From: Prostheceraeus crozeri
Lineage: Eukaryota > Platyhelminthes > Polycladida > Euryleptidae
Assembly: GCA_907163375.1 (NCBI GenBank)
Contig: CAJQUW010007119.1
Coordinates: 147,950 to 211,949, forward strand
Length of the DNA stretch: 64,000 bases
Direction of reading: 5' to 3'
The first letter of the stretch is position 1. Every line of letters begins with the position of its first letter. This document shows positions 14,001 through 29,000 of the stretch, piece by piece. The notes beneath the pieces are model-generated. The model did no database searches and was not told the origin of the DNA. It was given only the letters and a program-made list of their open reading frames with translations. Both the position numbers and the translations under genes were made by a program.

Positions 14001-17000
14001 CACTTATTAGATTTTTCCAATTGAATAACAAAATTATTGGGGTCTATGAGCTTTACGGAAAAGCATCAATAACAGCTGAAAATTAATCTAGTATTCATCC
14101 TGCTTCATTTATTCATTGACTACTAGACGTGATGTTTTCGACGTCGAATGAAAGCAGCGTGGAACTAATGTCTTGGAATTTGCGGTGCAACAGTTGTATG
14201 TCAACATTGAACTTGAATCATAAACTGGCTCAGTCCTCGATGGTGCAGGAAGCTCTATAAGTTACCGAATCTTTTTCTAATTCAGATTCTGGTGCTGATG
14301 ACATAAAATTAGATGCATTGATTGGAGTGTAGGTTAAGTGTCACGATTTTATCACTTGTGTTAGACTTCTTTTGTCACAATATAGACTACAAACAGCGCA
14401 ATGTTATTGAGCATTCCAGCAACGGTTGATAACTATGAGTATACCCTTGTTTTTTAGCTCTGTGGACGATAGTGCATTGCAATTGGTCTTTCCTCTCTAA
14501 TTTTCGTGCCATTGGAAATGCGGCGTTTATTTAAGTGTTGATGACCTCTCAGCTGGTGCGCTCATCAGAGATGCGGCGTTAATTAAAATGTTGATCTCTC
14601 AGCTGGTGCGCTTATTAGAGGGCGGCGTTTATTGAAGTGTTGATGACCTCTCAGCTGGGGCGTTTATTAAAGTATTGATGACCTCTCAGCTGGTGTGCTG
14701 ATTTGAGGGTGGCGTTTATTAAAAATGTTGATCTCTCAGCTGGTGCGCTTATTAGAGGGCGGCGTTTATTGAAGTGTTGGATGACCTCTCAGCTGGGGCG
14801 TTTATTAAAGTATTGATGACCTCTCAGCTGGTGTGCTGATTTGAGGGTGGCGTTTATTAAAATGTTGACCTCCCAGCTAATGCGCTTATCAGAGATGCGC
14901 CGTTTATTAAAAATATTGACCTCTCAGCTGGTGTGCTTATAAGAGGGCGTTGTTTATTAGAGCAAATAAGGTAATAGGTGAGAAGATTCAGGACAACCAA
15001 ATACAAAGAAATCTATTTTTTTTGAAGTTCGGATTTTTTAATGCACTCTCAGTGGAGTAAAGACTAAACAATGCAATAATCAGGACTAAAACACATTCAA
15101 AACAAAAAGTAGCGAAGCTTTCACCCCACACTGACGACGCTCTTACCCGCTTTCCTCATATTTAGACACATGATCCACAAGTGGACGAAGGAAATTAATG
15201 CAGAATGTGAAGTTCTTCTTCAGTTTATCAGCATCGTCAGGTGTTCGTATTGCAGAAATCTGAGATTTGACATAGGGATCTAGGTCTGGCAACCGAAAGT
15301 TAGCTGGCCATCTACAATTTGCAAGAGCAGTAAAGTCCGCAAAAGTGATGTGCAACCTCTCTTTCTGACAATATCGCAATCCATCGTCATCTTCGATCAC
15401 AACATCACCATCAGTTTTGAGAATCAGTGGAAAATCAGGAGGAAGTCCCAGCATTCTGAGTCCTGAAAAATAAAAATTAAGGATCAAAACTGTCTATATT
15501 AAAATTGCTGTTATCATCGGAAAATTTCGGCTTTTCGGAAAGACGCTGATCAATTTTGACCGAAAGATTAGCCGACAGTTAACTATCGGGAAATTCTATG
15601 CTTATTGAATCAGACAGAATCTTCCAATGCATTCGTTTTTGTTTCGAAGTATTCTATTCTATTCAAATTCTATGGACTCAGGCATCTACGTACTTTCATC
15701 GATATAGTAGTGACTATACCAGTGTGTGGTGATTTATCTGACAACTGCACATCGTCATCAAACCACAATGCAGCAGACACTGATAAAGCGAAGAAAAATA
15801 CCCTTTGAATGCAAAAACGCAAATGAAATCCATCACCACGTACAGTTGTTGTTTTACTTGGATCGCAGTCATCAAGCAAAAAAAACTATTTCAGATCCAC
15901 TTTTCATACGGTAATTTCCTAATTATTATTTTCTCCACACATTTCAAACTTGCTTGTTAAATAACATATCGAATAAATCTGTCAAGAAAAATGTCAATGT
16001 CTGAAATAAAACAGGCGCCGCGTGCATCTTATGCCGAGAAGCGTATCATGTGATCATATTAACAAACCCTACGTGTGTATCTTGAGAGATTTTGTCACAT
16101 TGATTACATCAGTCTTCCTGATAGTGAGCCTGTGGGTTGCTCGTTGCTTTGCCGAAGTTTAAGCATTGACCAAACGATAATGGATCATCTATACTTGTTT
16201 CTAAGTATCCAACTTTTCTCTGCAGATGATACAACAGCATTCTTGTTGGCCATGATAAGACCTCTACCAGTCTACGTTGTGCGGCGGTGAACTGTTGCAT
16301 TCAGAAGTGTCGGGATTGTCAATTAAACGAGGAAAAGTAATAATTCGGAGGATTTGAAATCTACACTTTATCGTTTTTCAAGCAGCGAGCATCTTTGAAG
16401 AGCCTGGCAGAAGGCAACACTTCGTGAAAATTCTAAAATCACTGATAATAAATCGATGTGCTCTCAACATATTATAGCGTGAGTTTTGCAACGCACTGTT
16501 TTCATTTGTGAAAACGTTACATTCAAATAAAGTAAAATTTCAAAGTAAATATCAAACACTCATCTGGAAATTCCTTTGATAAAATGAAAGACATTTCCAT
16601 TACATGCCTTGTGCAATTCTTCAAATATCTTCAGAAAAATATAAAAAACTAACATAATATGCAATAACAATAGTTAGAGATGCCATCAAGTGACAATTTG
16701 ATAGTGTAATCTTCAGGTCTACCCGTGAATATTTCGTCCGATACTACAAAAGTCAACACGACAGTCATAGAGATTCAAAGCATGGAAAATAATCCTATTG
16801 AAGCAAATGAAATTAAATGAAAATCTCCTCAGCCTAAAGGACTTTCGGAGAGAAAATCCAGTGAATTTGAGGGAAATGCTGGGTGCTAATTTCTCGTCAA
16901 AAGAACGCTGTAAATATGGTAAAAGGCATGGACATTGTCACATGTACGTGAACTCCAATCAATCAGAGAGGACATTATCATGCCACAATTACGTGACATG

Positions 17001-20000
17001 CACAAGAAACTGAGAAAATAATCGGAAATTTGTTCCAACTTAGAACGAAACATCTCTTAGCAAAACAAAAACATATTGATTTTTTCGAGCTGTTACTGCT
17101 GCCACCTCTAATAAGTAATCTATCATGGCTTCATTAGTTGGTTAAGAAAAAGAAAAAATCCATTTATCCCACGAACATTTTTTTAATAGAAGCACAGAGT
17201 TTAGGTAATAGTTATTAACAACATTATTCGATAGAAATCATAAACTAAGATTGCATCTCAATATTGACTTTAGGGTCTATACTACTCGTACATCTGCATT
17301 TAGGGAGTCATCTTCCTTCCCCACAGAATTAGATTGTTTAATCGTGTCACTTTGCTAGAAGTGCGAACTGATTCAAACAGATGGCACATGCAGGAACTTA
17401 ATAAGTGGGCAAAAAGAAATTTTTAATACCTTGCAGAGATAGGAAAAATAGTCGTGCGTCGCTTGCAGATTGCTCTGAATTCCTTTAAAATGCTCCGATC
17501 GCCGACTCCTTCAGATTCGAAGAATTCAGATCATTGCGCAAAAGTTTTCTCGATAATGTTGGGCCCTCCGATCATTTTAAAAAAAGTTAGCAGGCTCATG
17601 AAAAAACGTTCACAAACTTCTCTGTAGAACTTGACATCGTCTGTGTCTCTTTGCTGTGTGATTCGGTTGATAGCAGTCACTGAAACTTTGCACAATTTGG
17701 CGTGTTTAATGTTGAACTGGCTGCTTATTGTTCGATTGCTATGACACTTAGTCAGCATATTGTGCCATTTCAATAGCGTTACATGTTCCAATGCTTCCCT
17801 TCTAGTCAAACAGAACAAGAGACGAGCTGTCTAATTCTGTGGCCTTCCCCTTGCAAATGTATTTCATCATAACTGTTCGGAAGTAATTTAAGCAACTCTC
17901 ATTTTGATCATGTACTAGAGTAGTAGAGTCTCATGTAGTAGAGTGTCATCGTAGTTCTATTGTTTACCTCCATTATCCATTTTCCATTTGTCCTCTATTA
18001 CCATTATCCACTGTGTGTAGTCTCAGATATAATGTAGCATTAGTGCACTTGCAATCGGTGTAGTAGCATCATTGTATTCCATGTTTTACCTCCACTTTTC
18101 CAATTTTTATTCATCGGTCTCCTGTTGTTTTATAATATCCATTTTTAATTTCCTTAATCTATGGTGACCATTGTCCTATTCTATGTATTTCCACTACCAG
18201 CATCTATAGTCGGTAAGGTATATTAGACGTCTGTTTTGAACGTGTATGCGGCAGTGCTTGGAATCTATAGTATTAGTATATTAACAGCAAGAATGAGCAG
18301 TGTTACAAGTCTAAAGATTTCCATTTTTACCAGACATTGGGCCAAAGCTGATCAATTTTAATTCGTTGCCACGAGAAAGCTCCATTGAGTTCTTTTAAGA
18401 ATTGATTAATCCAATGGTTACAGTAGCATTGCATTTGTACACTTGCGGATTGGAGAACGCCATCATTCCTCATTAGGACTACTTCAATTAATAATTTAAA
18501 TTAGTAAGCATTGTATTCTATTATAAATGGCTGCTGGGATGATTTTCATCATCGCATGAGAATTTTTACAATCAGGTAGGAATCTAAACATTTTCGAATG
18601 TTAATAAATGCCATGTTTATCACAAAACATCGAAAATTATACGTATAACCTATTTTTGATATCATTATTTGAATTTTATATGAAAACTTGATCATTCCTG
18701 GCGAACCTTATTTTTTCGACTAACAGTATATTCAGCTTACCAACTTTAACGAACTGCTCAAACGGCTTTATCAGAAGATCCCTGACACGACTTCCATCTT
18801 CAGTTGATACTCGAAGCACATTATGTCTCTGAAATAATGGCGTAAGCATATGACTATGAGTCTCAATGTCACCATCTTCTTCGACTCACCGATATCTCTT
18901 GATGCTCTTCGTCACTTTCATAAACTGACACAGTCCTGAAAATGTACGCACATAGCATTCAAGGGTCACCGCTTTTTGAATTCAATAATGATTATAAACA
19001 GCATGCTACTTAGCAGCAAGATTATGACAGTATGATTAATGAGTTATGTATTTTGGCTATTCAAAATCAGTTTAGGTTGATATTGATAACAGAGGGATAC
19101 ACAAGATCTCTGATGTGAGCACGTATAGGACAACTGACTCCCGAGGAAGAATGCTGGGGCTAGATAAGACGAATTATGAGAAAAATGTATGAATTTCATA
19201 TGACGAAATAGTGAATCCAATACCTGAATGAAAATCAACAAGCCATTAACAATTTTCGATTACAAGTTTTAAATCATGGCTCACGCGCTTTTTTCAAAAA
19301 GGTCATTCCACGAAATCTCATGACATTCTTGATGATATTCCATAACCTAAAAATTGCTAGAAATTACAACATAGTTCTAAGAGGCAAATGTCTGATTAAC
19401 TGCAATATGATTACTTCATATACCGCAGAAATGGATTAGTTTTCAGAGCACTTCGGCCTATGCCACGGTTAGAGACCAACATCTATGCAGTTCCTCCCGG
19501 TGCGCAACGAAACGTCATTGGTGAAATTATACATGTAATTATACAGTAGGAGATGAAAGCTTATTCACCGCTTGAAGCTGTTTATCCTAAGGCTCTTTCC
19601 TCTTAATCATGAACACTAACTGAAACTCAGGAAACTAACTGTTTCACGCGGCGATAGCGTAAGGTAGAACGACGCGTCTCCGTTCACAATCCTACTCAAA
19701 TGCGGCTTCTTGTAGAAAATGATCAATAATAAGAAATGATGAGTCAACACTATTTCATGCAAATATATGTTCCTCTTTCATCGGTAGACCATGAATGTAG
19801 GTGCAATAAGAAAACGGCACATGTACACGGTGCAGCACATGTATCCTCCGAATATTCAAATGATTCATCGTGCATGCCAGTTCTCATAGAAAATGCGCTC
19901 ATCATTACGGATTCCAAGATGAATTGCATGATGGAAGTCTAAAGAGCTATAGAAATTTGTGAATTATTTGTTTTCAATTCAATATCTGACTTTTACTTTG

Positions 20001-23000
20001 TAGCGCTTCGTGTTCAATGCTTGATTTCCATTCTTTTGAAATATACAACTATTATTATTATTTATGATACAAAGTTCAAATAATGTGTAACTAATTTCAA
20101 AATTTCTTGTCTTAATTCATCAACTTACTTGCAAAATTGAAAGATTTCATATTGATGTGCTGTTCTGCGATATTCTGTGCAATGATTCTATTCAGTTTCG
20201 ACAATTAACTTCTGGCAATTAAATAAACTATTGACATTGACATCACGTTGAAACTAGAGGAGATATGCCGGCGTCAATCGTTCATCGATGCCGTTTTCTA
20301 GCTATTTCAACAATACTCAGCGAATTTCAAAAACTAAGTTTGCAGAATTTCAACCATCCAAGTTCAATTGTCGCACCTTGTGCATAAAAATGTAAGCCTT
20401 ATTGGATTATCTTCTGCGCATCTAGCTTAACTTATATTTAGATATAAGACAGTGTATGTGGATTTTGATAAACATGTTTAAATAGAACACTATGTATGAA
20501 TTCATCTAGCAATTTCACACTGATGCATTGATATCAGCCGATGATTAATTCCTTACATTAACAGTGATCCATTATATTGGTTTATCTTTTTCAGTTCAAT
20601 ATCATTTATTCATTATGCGAGTATATGGAGGAACCAATGCCGTATAAATTGTATACAGGAAATTAATGGTGAGCGTGACAGAACAAAAGAAACATTCGAT
20701 TAGCTCCTACAGAGATCCGAAATCCAAATGGCAAAAACGACGGAAACCGCTGATATAATTTCAAAGCTCCACGTGGATATGCATTTATGCAGAAATACAT
20801 GCGACGTATTATTCCTCTGACTGGTCAAATTGTTATGGTGATAATAAAAATTGACTAGAAATTCGAATCAAGTAGTCGCCCATTCATCGCCGATTTTGCG
20901 ATTGGCATACTTGTTTGTCAAACAGCATTGTTTGAACATGGCAGGATTAACAACATCATTGATTAATAGAATTCCGCATTTTTATTGCGAGCCCAGAATC
21001 AAAAGCGACTGTGCTATGATATTGCAGTATGCTGCGATGCGTCAAGAAGTAAACAGGCCTTGACTTGACACCTTTGTTCACCCGGCGCTGTGGTCTTGTG
21101 GAAGAGTGCACGCTTTGCGTCCAGAGTTTTAAAATTGATACACTCTGCATTCTTGCTTAACACTCAGCACAATAAGTATGACACGCCTTGAACGTTTAAT
21201 GTCTGCCGGTGGGAACGCACCACCTGTCCTCTTAAGGACAAACCTAAAAGTCTTATTAACTATAAGTTTATTAAAATTATGAAACATTTAGACGTCGTTA
21301 TGGGAATGTCCCAGCTTCAATATGAGAGTAGGATAAATAACAACTCGGCCACATGGAAGAAAGACTCCGTACCTAATGTGCTCCGAGTATAGGTTCATTT
21401 ATATATTTATGCTTTGCGTCCTATTCTTGTGGTATCTATTTCGCTGATGCTTCAAACATAGACGAAGTAAAGAATACGACAACAACACTTACATAGATGA
21501 ATTTTCTTCTTGAGAAAGGTCAGTTCGACTCTGATTCGATTTCCTTTTTTTCATCGGTGGAGAGCCACCTTCTCCATTTCTCGAACGTTTGTATAGCATC
21601 TGCATTTCCGTTCTCTTATCACTGGTTACAAATCTTCTTTTATATTCAAGTTTTTTGATGAATTTTTTCTTCAATGTATTCTGGAAGCAAAATCAAGTTA
21701 GACACGATCACCAATAATTATCAAATTCTTCGCCAGAGCAGGTAACTGTCACAATAGCTGTTATAATCTCGATAGTCCTGTCAGTCATGCCCAAGTGGTT
21801 CAAATCAGCCAAATCACAAAAATTTTCTGTCAATTTAGTTAAAACAAAACCATTCTCTGCTTAATGATGTATACAATACATCTAAAATTCTGCTCTGTCA
21901 CTTTGAGATAATTGTATTCAATTATCTTATTTAGTATAAAAGACAGGCTTCTATAACCGTAAGATTACGTACGAACTGATTATACAGTACAAACAATAAC
22001 GCAGTATAATTATGATAAAGAAACAAATGGATTGCAAGTAATTGTTCATGGAACTTCAAATTTTGTAAAGGATTGTTTCACCAAAGAATTATCATGTACA
22101 AAAACAAGCTTGCTTTAGCGGTTCGACCTGAGAGAACATCGCTTTATGTTGGCAGTTAGTCGTGCAATGTTCCATAATCTTTCAATGGGAACAGCAATAG
22201 CGGGAATCGAGAAGACAAATCGGGCGATGAAACTGAACTGCTCATTTGCTGTGTGTGAATTATGTTGATCTTCAAATCAAATGAAGTGGATTGATAAATT
22301 TCATCGAATTTGATTTCATTTGTTTCTGATTCTTCTGAAAATTCGCTTCTCTTGAAAATAGACGCCGACGGAAACTATTGGCGAGGCGTAGGATTCCGTT
22401 TCTTTAGTATGTTCTAGTTAGATGGGGCTCTTATATTGACTTACTTGACTTAATCGCTTAGGCTACAATCGCCCCTTGCTCCCACCAGTTTGCTCCAACG
22501 GCTCCAACTTCTACTCTGGGCTTGGCGTTCCAAGGTGTTAACTGGCTGGCCCGTGTCCGTTAGTATTTGGTCCCTTCATCTTTTCACTGGTCTTCCGCGC
22601 GGTCTTAGGTTGGAGAGGTCCTGCCTGAATGCCCTTGAGACATAGTGATCTCACGGTCTTCTCGCTACGTGGCCAAACCAGCTTAGCCTGATCTCTACGA
22701 TGGTAGTGTTCATGTGGAGGTTCCGTCTGATGGCTTCGTTCGGAATACGGTCTCGGATGCTGGTTCCATAGATGGCACGCAGACACTTCATTTTGAAGAT
22801 CTCCAGTTTTCTTTTCACTTTTCAGTGTCCATGTCTCGCATGCGAAGATGGCTATAGATATTATGAGGGCTATGTGCAGTCTTATCTACTGTATCTGTAC
22901 AGTCCTCTTATATTAAGGATCGATATAAAGTAGCATTTAAACAATATCTAGTAGTATATTTCGATAATAGCTTCACTATCCAAGTTTATCTTATGTTGTT

Positions 23001-26000
23001 AACTGAGATTTCTAGAGGATGATGATTTCATTTAAATTATTGAATTATACTTTGAAGACGCAATGCCGATACCATAGTGAAAAGTACCTCATGCTTGGAA
23101 AAACTATTGCATTACTCAATAAAACGCAGACGTACTGCAGCTACATTTAAAAATGATTTTAAACGTGGGTATATAATCATGTTTTGTAAATTGCTTCAAA
23201 TTCCTGTTTTCAAAGATGATTTTAAAAAATGATAACAAACACAAGCTTTTATACCGTCTTGTAATTATAGACATGGTTGCAGAACCATATTTCGAAATAG
23301 AGTTTTCTAACCGTATTTTTGTACACGTTCATTTAAATCGTGTTGATGACCAGTTGTCACAACTTTACACGGGCGCGGGCCGCATTCGGCAAGGAAATAA
23401 GGCCGTCGACTGCAGTTTGCATTATTCAACTTTTTCACTATCTACGTCTATTAGACGCACCGTAAAGCAAGTAATTGTTAAATTGCATTGATGTTCCTCA
23501 TGAAAGCATTTGATGAAATTTTACAAATATTTGGGATAAGAATTTTCATGAATTCATTCATTGAAGTATGTTTTATAAAAACGACGCAGGTTACTTGCAA
23601 GTTAATGCATTCAGTTACAATCATTTACTTATTAAGTTACGATCCTTTGGGATCAGCTTCTTCGAGTCAACTGAGGGTAGGGCTAAACGAAGACAAACTC
23701 CAAGAAATGTCCGATTCAGAAGATTTCCAGCTCTGGATTTGATCGACTCTACTGCGGAAAATGTTTGACTCACAAAGACAAGCACATACGTGCGCTTCCA
23801 AACATTGAGAGAAAGCGAAATCCAAAGTTGCGGTGCAAATTAGGGCACTGATCTTCAGAGAGAATTAAATGTGTTGAAGCTTTTCGCAATCTGCTAGAAA
23901 TTTTGGAATCGCTTGACCAAGTCTTACAATAGGGTATCAAGGGCCTCAACAACTGCTTCTATCAATGCTATCGTCATAGAAAATGAAATCATCAATATGA
24001 AATCTAATTTGCAATTTAAGCGTGAAACATACAATTTAGAACAAAACAAAGTCAATTTTTAAACATAACTCTACAGATGTCAAAGATGAAGCGAATTTTG
24101 AAATTTTCAAGAGGATGACGTGGACCGCATTGGACAACTCTAACAGACTATGCCTTGATGCCTTAATTTTATATTCACACCGAGAGCAGATCAAGACTAG
24201 TGAGCCAATAATCCTTCTGCCTTTTCAGGCCTTGTGAGGTTCAGAATACATCCAAGAAAAATTATTGATATGGACGAATGTAAGAAGTAAGTGTATATGA
24301 AGTAATCACTAATAACTTTCGAATAGCATGTTATCGACATCACAGGTGCTCTAGTCTGCGAACCAAAGCGGCCTTTGAGGTTGCGGATTCATTCAATAGA
24401 TTGTTAAATAGAAAATAAATGATCGTGGAGTAAAAAATTATCTTTTTAGCCATAAAAGCATGATATCTTTTTAACCCTATATCCCTAAGTGCATGTGATA
24501 TTCACTCGCAATCAAAGGAATTCAAAGAGCGGGATTTCTGCAATTGAAGTTTTATTGTAGGCACTCACCCACGAACCATCTCTATCCATCAACTTCGGGT
24601 AGGTCCTGCGAATAGTTTCTCCAATTTGAATAAGCTGGGTTTTGGACAAATAACTAAAAAACAATTGCATGACCATTGGTTATCCAACTTTGTCAAGGTC
24701 AACAGGAAAATGCTGACGCTCTTACCCACTGTCCTGATATTTCGACACATGCTCTACAAGTGGTCGAAGGAAATTAGCACAGAACTGAAAGTTTTGCTTC
24801 AGTCTATCAGCATCGTCAGGAGATTGTATTTGAGCGATCGATCGTTTGAGCTGCGGATGTATATCTGGCAAGCGAAAGTTAGCTGGCCACTTACGCATCT
24901 CAGAAGCATTATAGTCGGCGAAAGTAATGTGCAAATTTTCTTGAAGGCAGTATTGCAATCCTTCGTCATCTTCTATCACATCATTGCTGTCTGTCTTCAG
25001 GATCAGTGGAAAATCCTGACGAAGTGATAAAATCCTGAGTCCTGAAATGAAAGACAAGGTCAAGGCTGAAGACAAAAGACCTGACAGTCAATGTATTCTG
25101 ATTATCACTTTTTCGTCACCCGGCCTTCTCGCACTTTCTGTGACCCTGGTCGTATGATCCGCCTGGTCCTGAACCAACGACACAACTATCGTAAAAATGG
25201 ATCAAGCTTTTTGTTCAACACGTTCATTGGTTCGACAAGATATCTTTAAAAACCGTTCATTTCATCGACAACTTCTACGCAGAATTCTATGTTCCATTTC
25301 GCTAATGCGTTCATTTGTTCGAAAAAATGATCATCAGATATCAATGTGTTACTTTTCTATGACATAGATCATCATGATATAAATCCCAAACCTTGATCTC
25401 CAGCATGCTTTATCTGTATGCTCAAATCAAAATTTGAATGGGATGTTTTAGATAACATAATTTGCGATATTCATTAGTTTGCTTCCATAATTTAATAAGA
25501 TGGAGAGAGTTTCAGGAAAAACATCAAAAGATGAACCTCTGCTCGTTTCTAGTGAATATGCCTACATTACTGACAGAAAGAGGAACGATGAAACCCATAG
25601 GAAATGTACTGAAGCTAATTCAAAGAAATACAAAGCCTATAAGTACAACTAAATGTACGTCGAACAAAACGACCATCCCCGCAAAAATATGTCAAATATA
25701 CCTTCGAAGATGTTCTATGGTAAATTGAACAAAACAAAGATGTTCATTTCAGGTTTTTACAATTGGAAAGTAATCTGATTCCATAGTGTAAGTTATTGAG
25801 TAGTTTATCAGTGATACAGAGAAGTATATCTTTTGTAAGGCTCCGGCTCCCCAATCGTCACTGTGCATAAAATACAGTTGTGGCAATGTTTCAAAGATAG
25901 CACAAATTTTGTAGCTTGGCTAGACCTAAAAATATCCTAAAAAGATACTAGCATTTTATAGATAAACCGAGTCAAAAGCGTTGTGGATCAAGCATCATTT

Positions 26001-29000
26001 GTCTTTGGGTACAGGAGATCAGTAGCTCATTTATGAACTTACCGGCGCGTACAAACTGTCTGAATGGTTTTATCCGAACGTAACTCCTGCGGCTTCCGTC
26101 TTCATTCGATATTCGAAGCAGGTCATGACTCTGGAATGATATCAATAGACATTGAAAAAACAGAGCATTCTTGTGACATGACATGATACAGCTAACAAAT
26201 TTATTTTCAGCTTGCAACTCGAAAACAGAAATTTTCAATTAAAATTATATCTCAATCCAATGTAGTATCGATTGATTCCACAATAGTGAAATCTAAGACT
26301 TACTTGTTCTTTCCTTTCTGCTCTCGCAGGACTTTTTTCTGCGAGTTGCTGAGGGCTGGATACACTGGAGCGATTTATCGTTGTTGATCTTTCCGGTTCC
26401 TATACAATGATAAATCAATCGTCAATTGATCATTATCATAAACATCATGAGCAGTACATTTAGCTTAAAACTCATGGTCTTGCAAATGTTGTAAACACGG
26501 GTTGCAAACGCACCATTAAAACAACGGATATTAAGTAAAACGTTTCCCCTTTTCAATGAGAGACAGGTCATCGTGGCATCGTAGCACATTGGCTAAGTGC
26601 TTGGCTTAGCGATCTTTTGTTCCAAGGTTTGAGACCTGGAAGTGTCATTGGAAGTCGGTAGGATGGGCATCCGGACTGAAGGTACCACAACGCTTCAGAA
26701 AAGTCTGACTATGTCAACACTGTTCAAGCCGAGAGTAGTGACGTTATGGTTTCGTTTCATTCATCATAGGCAGCACACACATTATTCGACACTCGCCCTT
26801 ATTCAAAAAGAAGTATGACAAGCAAAGAAAGTCCGAAGACATGGTTGACACTACTGAGCCATGCAATCATGACATGCTCGAAGTAGAACTCCCGATGTAG
26901 TAAACCAAGGTATGTGAGCTACATTTGCGCTGATAAGTAACATTTCTTGCTCATCGAATGGATGGGCCTCCTATACGTTTATTACAGAAAAGATTTCCCG
27001 CAAGTCCTATGCTGCTTTGTTTTTTTCAGTGAGAGAAAAGTGTTTTACGACAGAGTGGTTCCTTTGAATTGGCATGCATTCTATGGTTTGGTTATCATAG
27101 AATTGGCTCTTGCTTCGTCAATTTAATAACGGCAACATGAGAACAGTTCAAATGCACGTACATTTTGTGTACTAACAAACAATCCCTTAAATATAACATT
27201 GACTTAAAATAAAATTAAAAAATAAATTAAATATAACATGACTTACCCCTGACTCTTCTTCCTGTGCTACAACCCTTGCCTCTGCAAACTCTCGTATACT
27301 GGAGTAGTCATCATCACTGGCTTCGAGCTCGTTCGATATTGGAAGGAAGATAGGAGTCTGGAATATAGCAGGAAAGAGAAAGACATGTAATGTATAGGTA
27401 TCAACAGCTTTTATCTACGAGTTTCTTCGAATAGCAGTACACTATCATTCTTTTATACCATCATTTTTTTTCGAAACTCCTCATTTCGATACCTTCATTT
27501 TTCGGATACCGAAGGAAAAACAAATTCAAGACTTGATAACATACTCGCAATATTCAATTTACAGCGATAAGCAAATACAATAATAGATTCACAACAAGTG
27601 TTGCCTACTGTCAATAATGGAAGTAAACAAATCCATGACATACTTGATGGTCCTCTTCTGCAACCGCAAGTCTTTCATCTGCTAGTTGTTGAAGGCTGGA
27701 TGCACTGGAATCTTCTAGACTCATTCTTGTTTCCATTGGTGATTCCTTTACAAAATTAAACATCAATTGGTCATGTGGCACACAACACGTCTAGTAAATG
27801 TAGTTATCAAAATATGTTCTTGTAATGTTGAAAATATGCTGTCTTTTCGCATCGTCTTTTCTGTATAGAGGTTTGCAGTCCTCGCAAACACGAAGTCAAC
27901 TCTTTATTGCGCTCTTAGCCGATTTATCTATTGCAAGTGCAATAAAAGAATGCTATATACCTATCTATTATCGTCGTGAATAAAATGTAATGTAGATATT
28001 CTGTCATTAGCTAGAACAGGTTAAGTTGTCAAATTATCTGAAACTGAAAATTTACAATGAATCATTGCCAGCGCGAAAATAAAACACGACCCGATTGCTA
28101 AAACACGAATAGGAACACGACACGAGACACGATCTTGTTCACGTCACAAACGCAGAATGTAATTCAATAGTTAATATTGGGCAATAGTTAAGGAGATAAT
28201 ATTTTAAGTTGAACAACAATTTCTCGGCATTTTTCATATAACTGTTCGCACCTCACTTAGATATTTTGCAGTGTTAGTCTTACTGAATAATACTGTCCAC
28301 TAATTTCCGAAACTGTGACAAAAGACGTAGTAGGAGAAGTTAGCAGGGGTCTCACTCCAAAATCATGGAATTTTTGCCATTTTCTTTGATAGGTTGGAAA
28401 ATATTAATTAAATGATGATAATGGAATAACGTCATGTATAAATCAGGGATGCGGAGTCCTATCATTTTGATAGGACTCCGACTCCGGGTGTCATGTATAT
28501 AAAGCCTTTTTTGAAAAATTAACTGGTAGTCAACATCATAGATCATTAGAGGCTTACTTGAACCTATATTTAGTGATCATTGCTGTATCAATTATCAATC
28601 ATTTTCGATGAAAGTTGATCAAATGTCGCTTTAGTTGGATGCATACGACTCGGCTCCTCCCATCTTCTTGATGTGTGCTTCACAAGGTTTTTCTCCAGTC
28701 TCTACCAGGCAGGAAAATACCCATTCTTCTCCAGAAAATATGATTATACCTTCGATTTAGAGGAGCTATCACACACGATTAACGCGAGGGTAAGAGGTAA
28801 TGTTCTCAAACAAGCTAGTATTTCACTTTTGTCTCTGATGTGACCCTTGGCGCGTAGGTGTGATCGAGGCTAGGAAGGCTTGTCTTCTCTACTAAATCAC
28901 CGAGTGAAAAGACAATCCTATTTTCACTATAACGGTTCATTCCGTCAACTATTACAAGCTTTGCATGTAGCAGTGTCTCTGTACTTTTGTTTGATGGAGA

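Noticed and set aside
12815-14957. CRISPR-like array
   Set aside because: Units are contiguous tandem copies without unique spacers, and the DNA is clearly eukaryotic.
17531-17818. 95-codon minus-strand open frame
   Set aside because: No recognised motif and no second copy; it could be a relic, but nothing supports a gene.
24626-25027. 133-codon plus-strand open frame
   Set aside because: Antisense shadow of exon B2.
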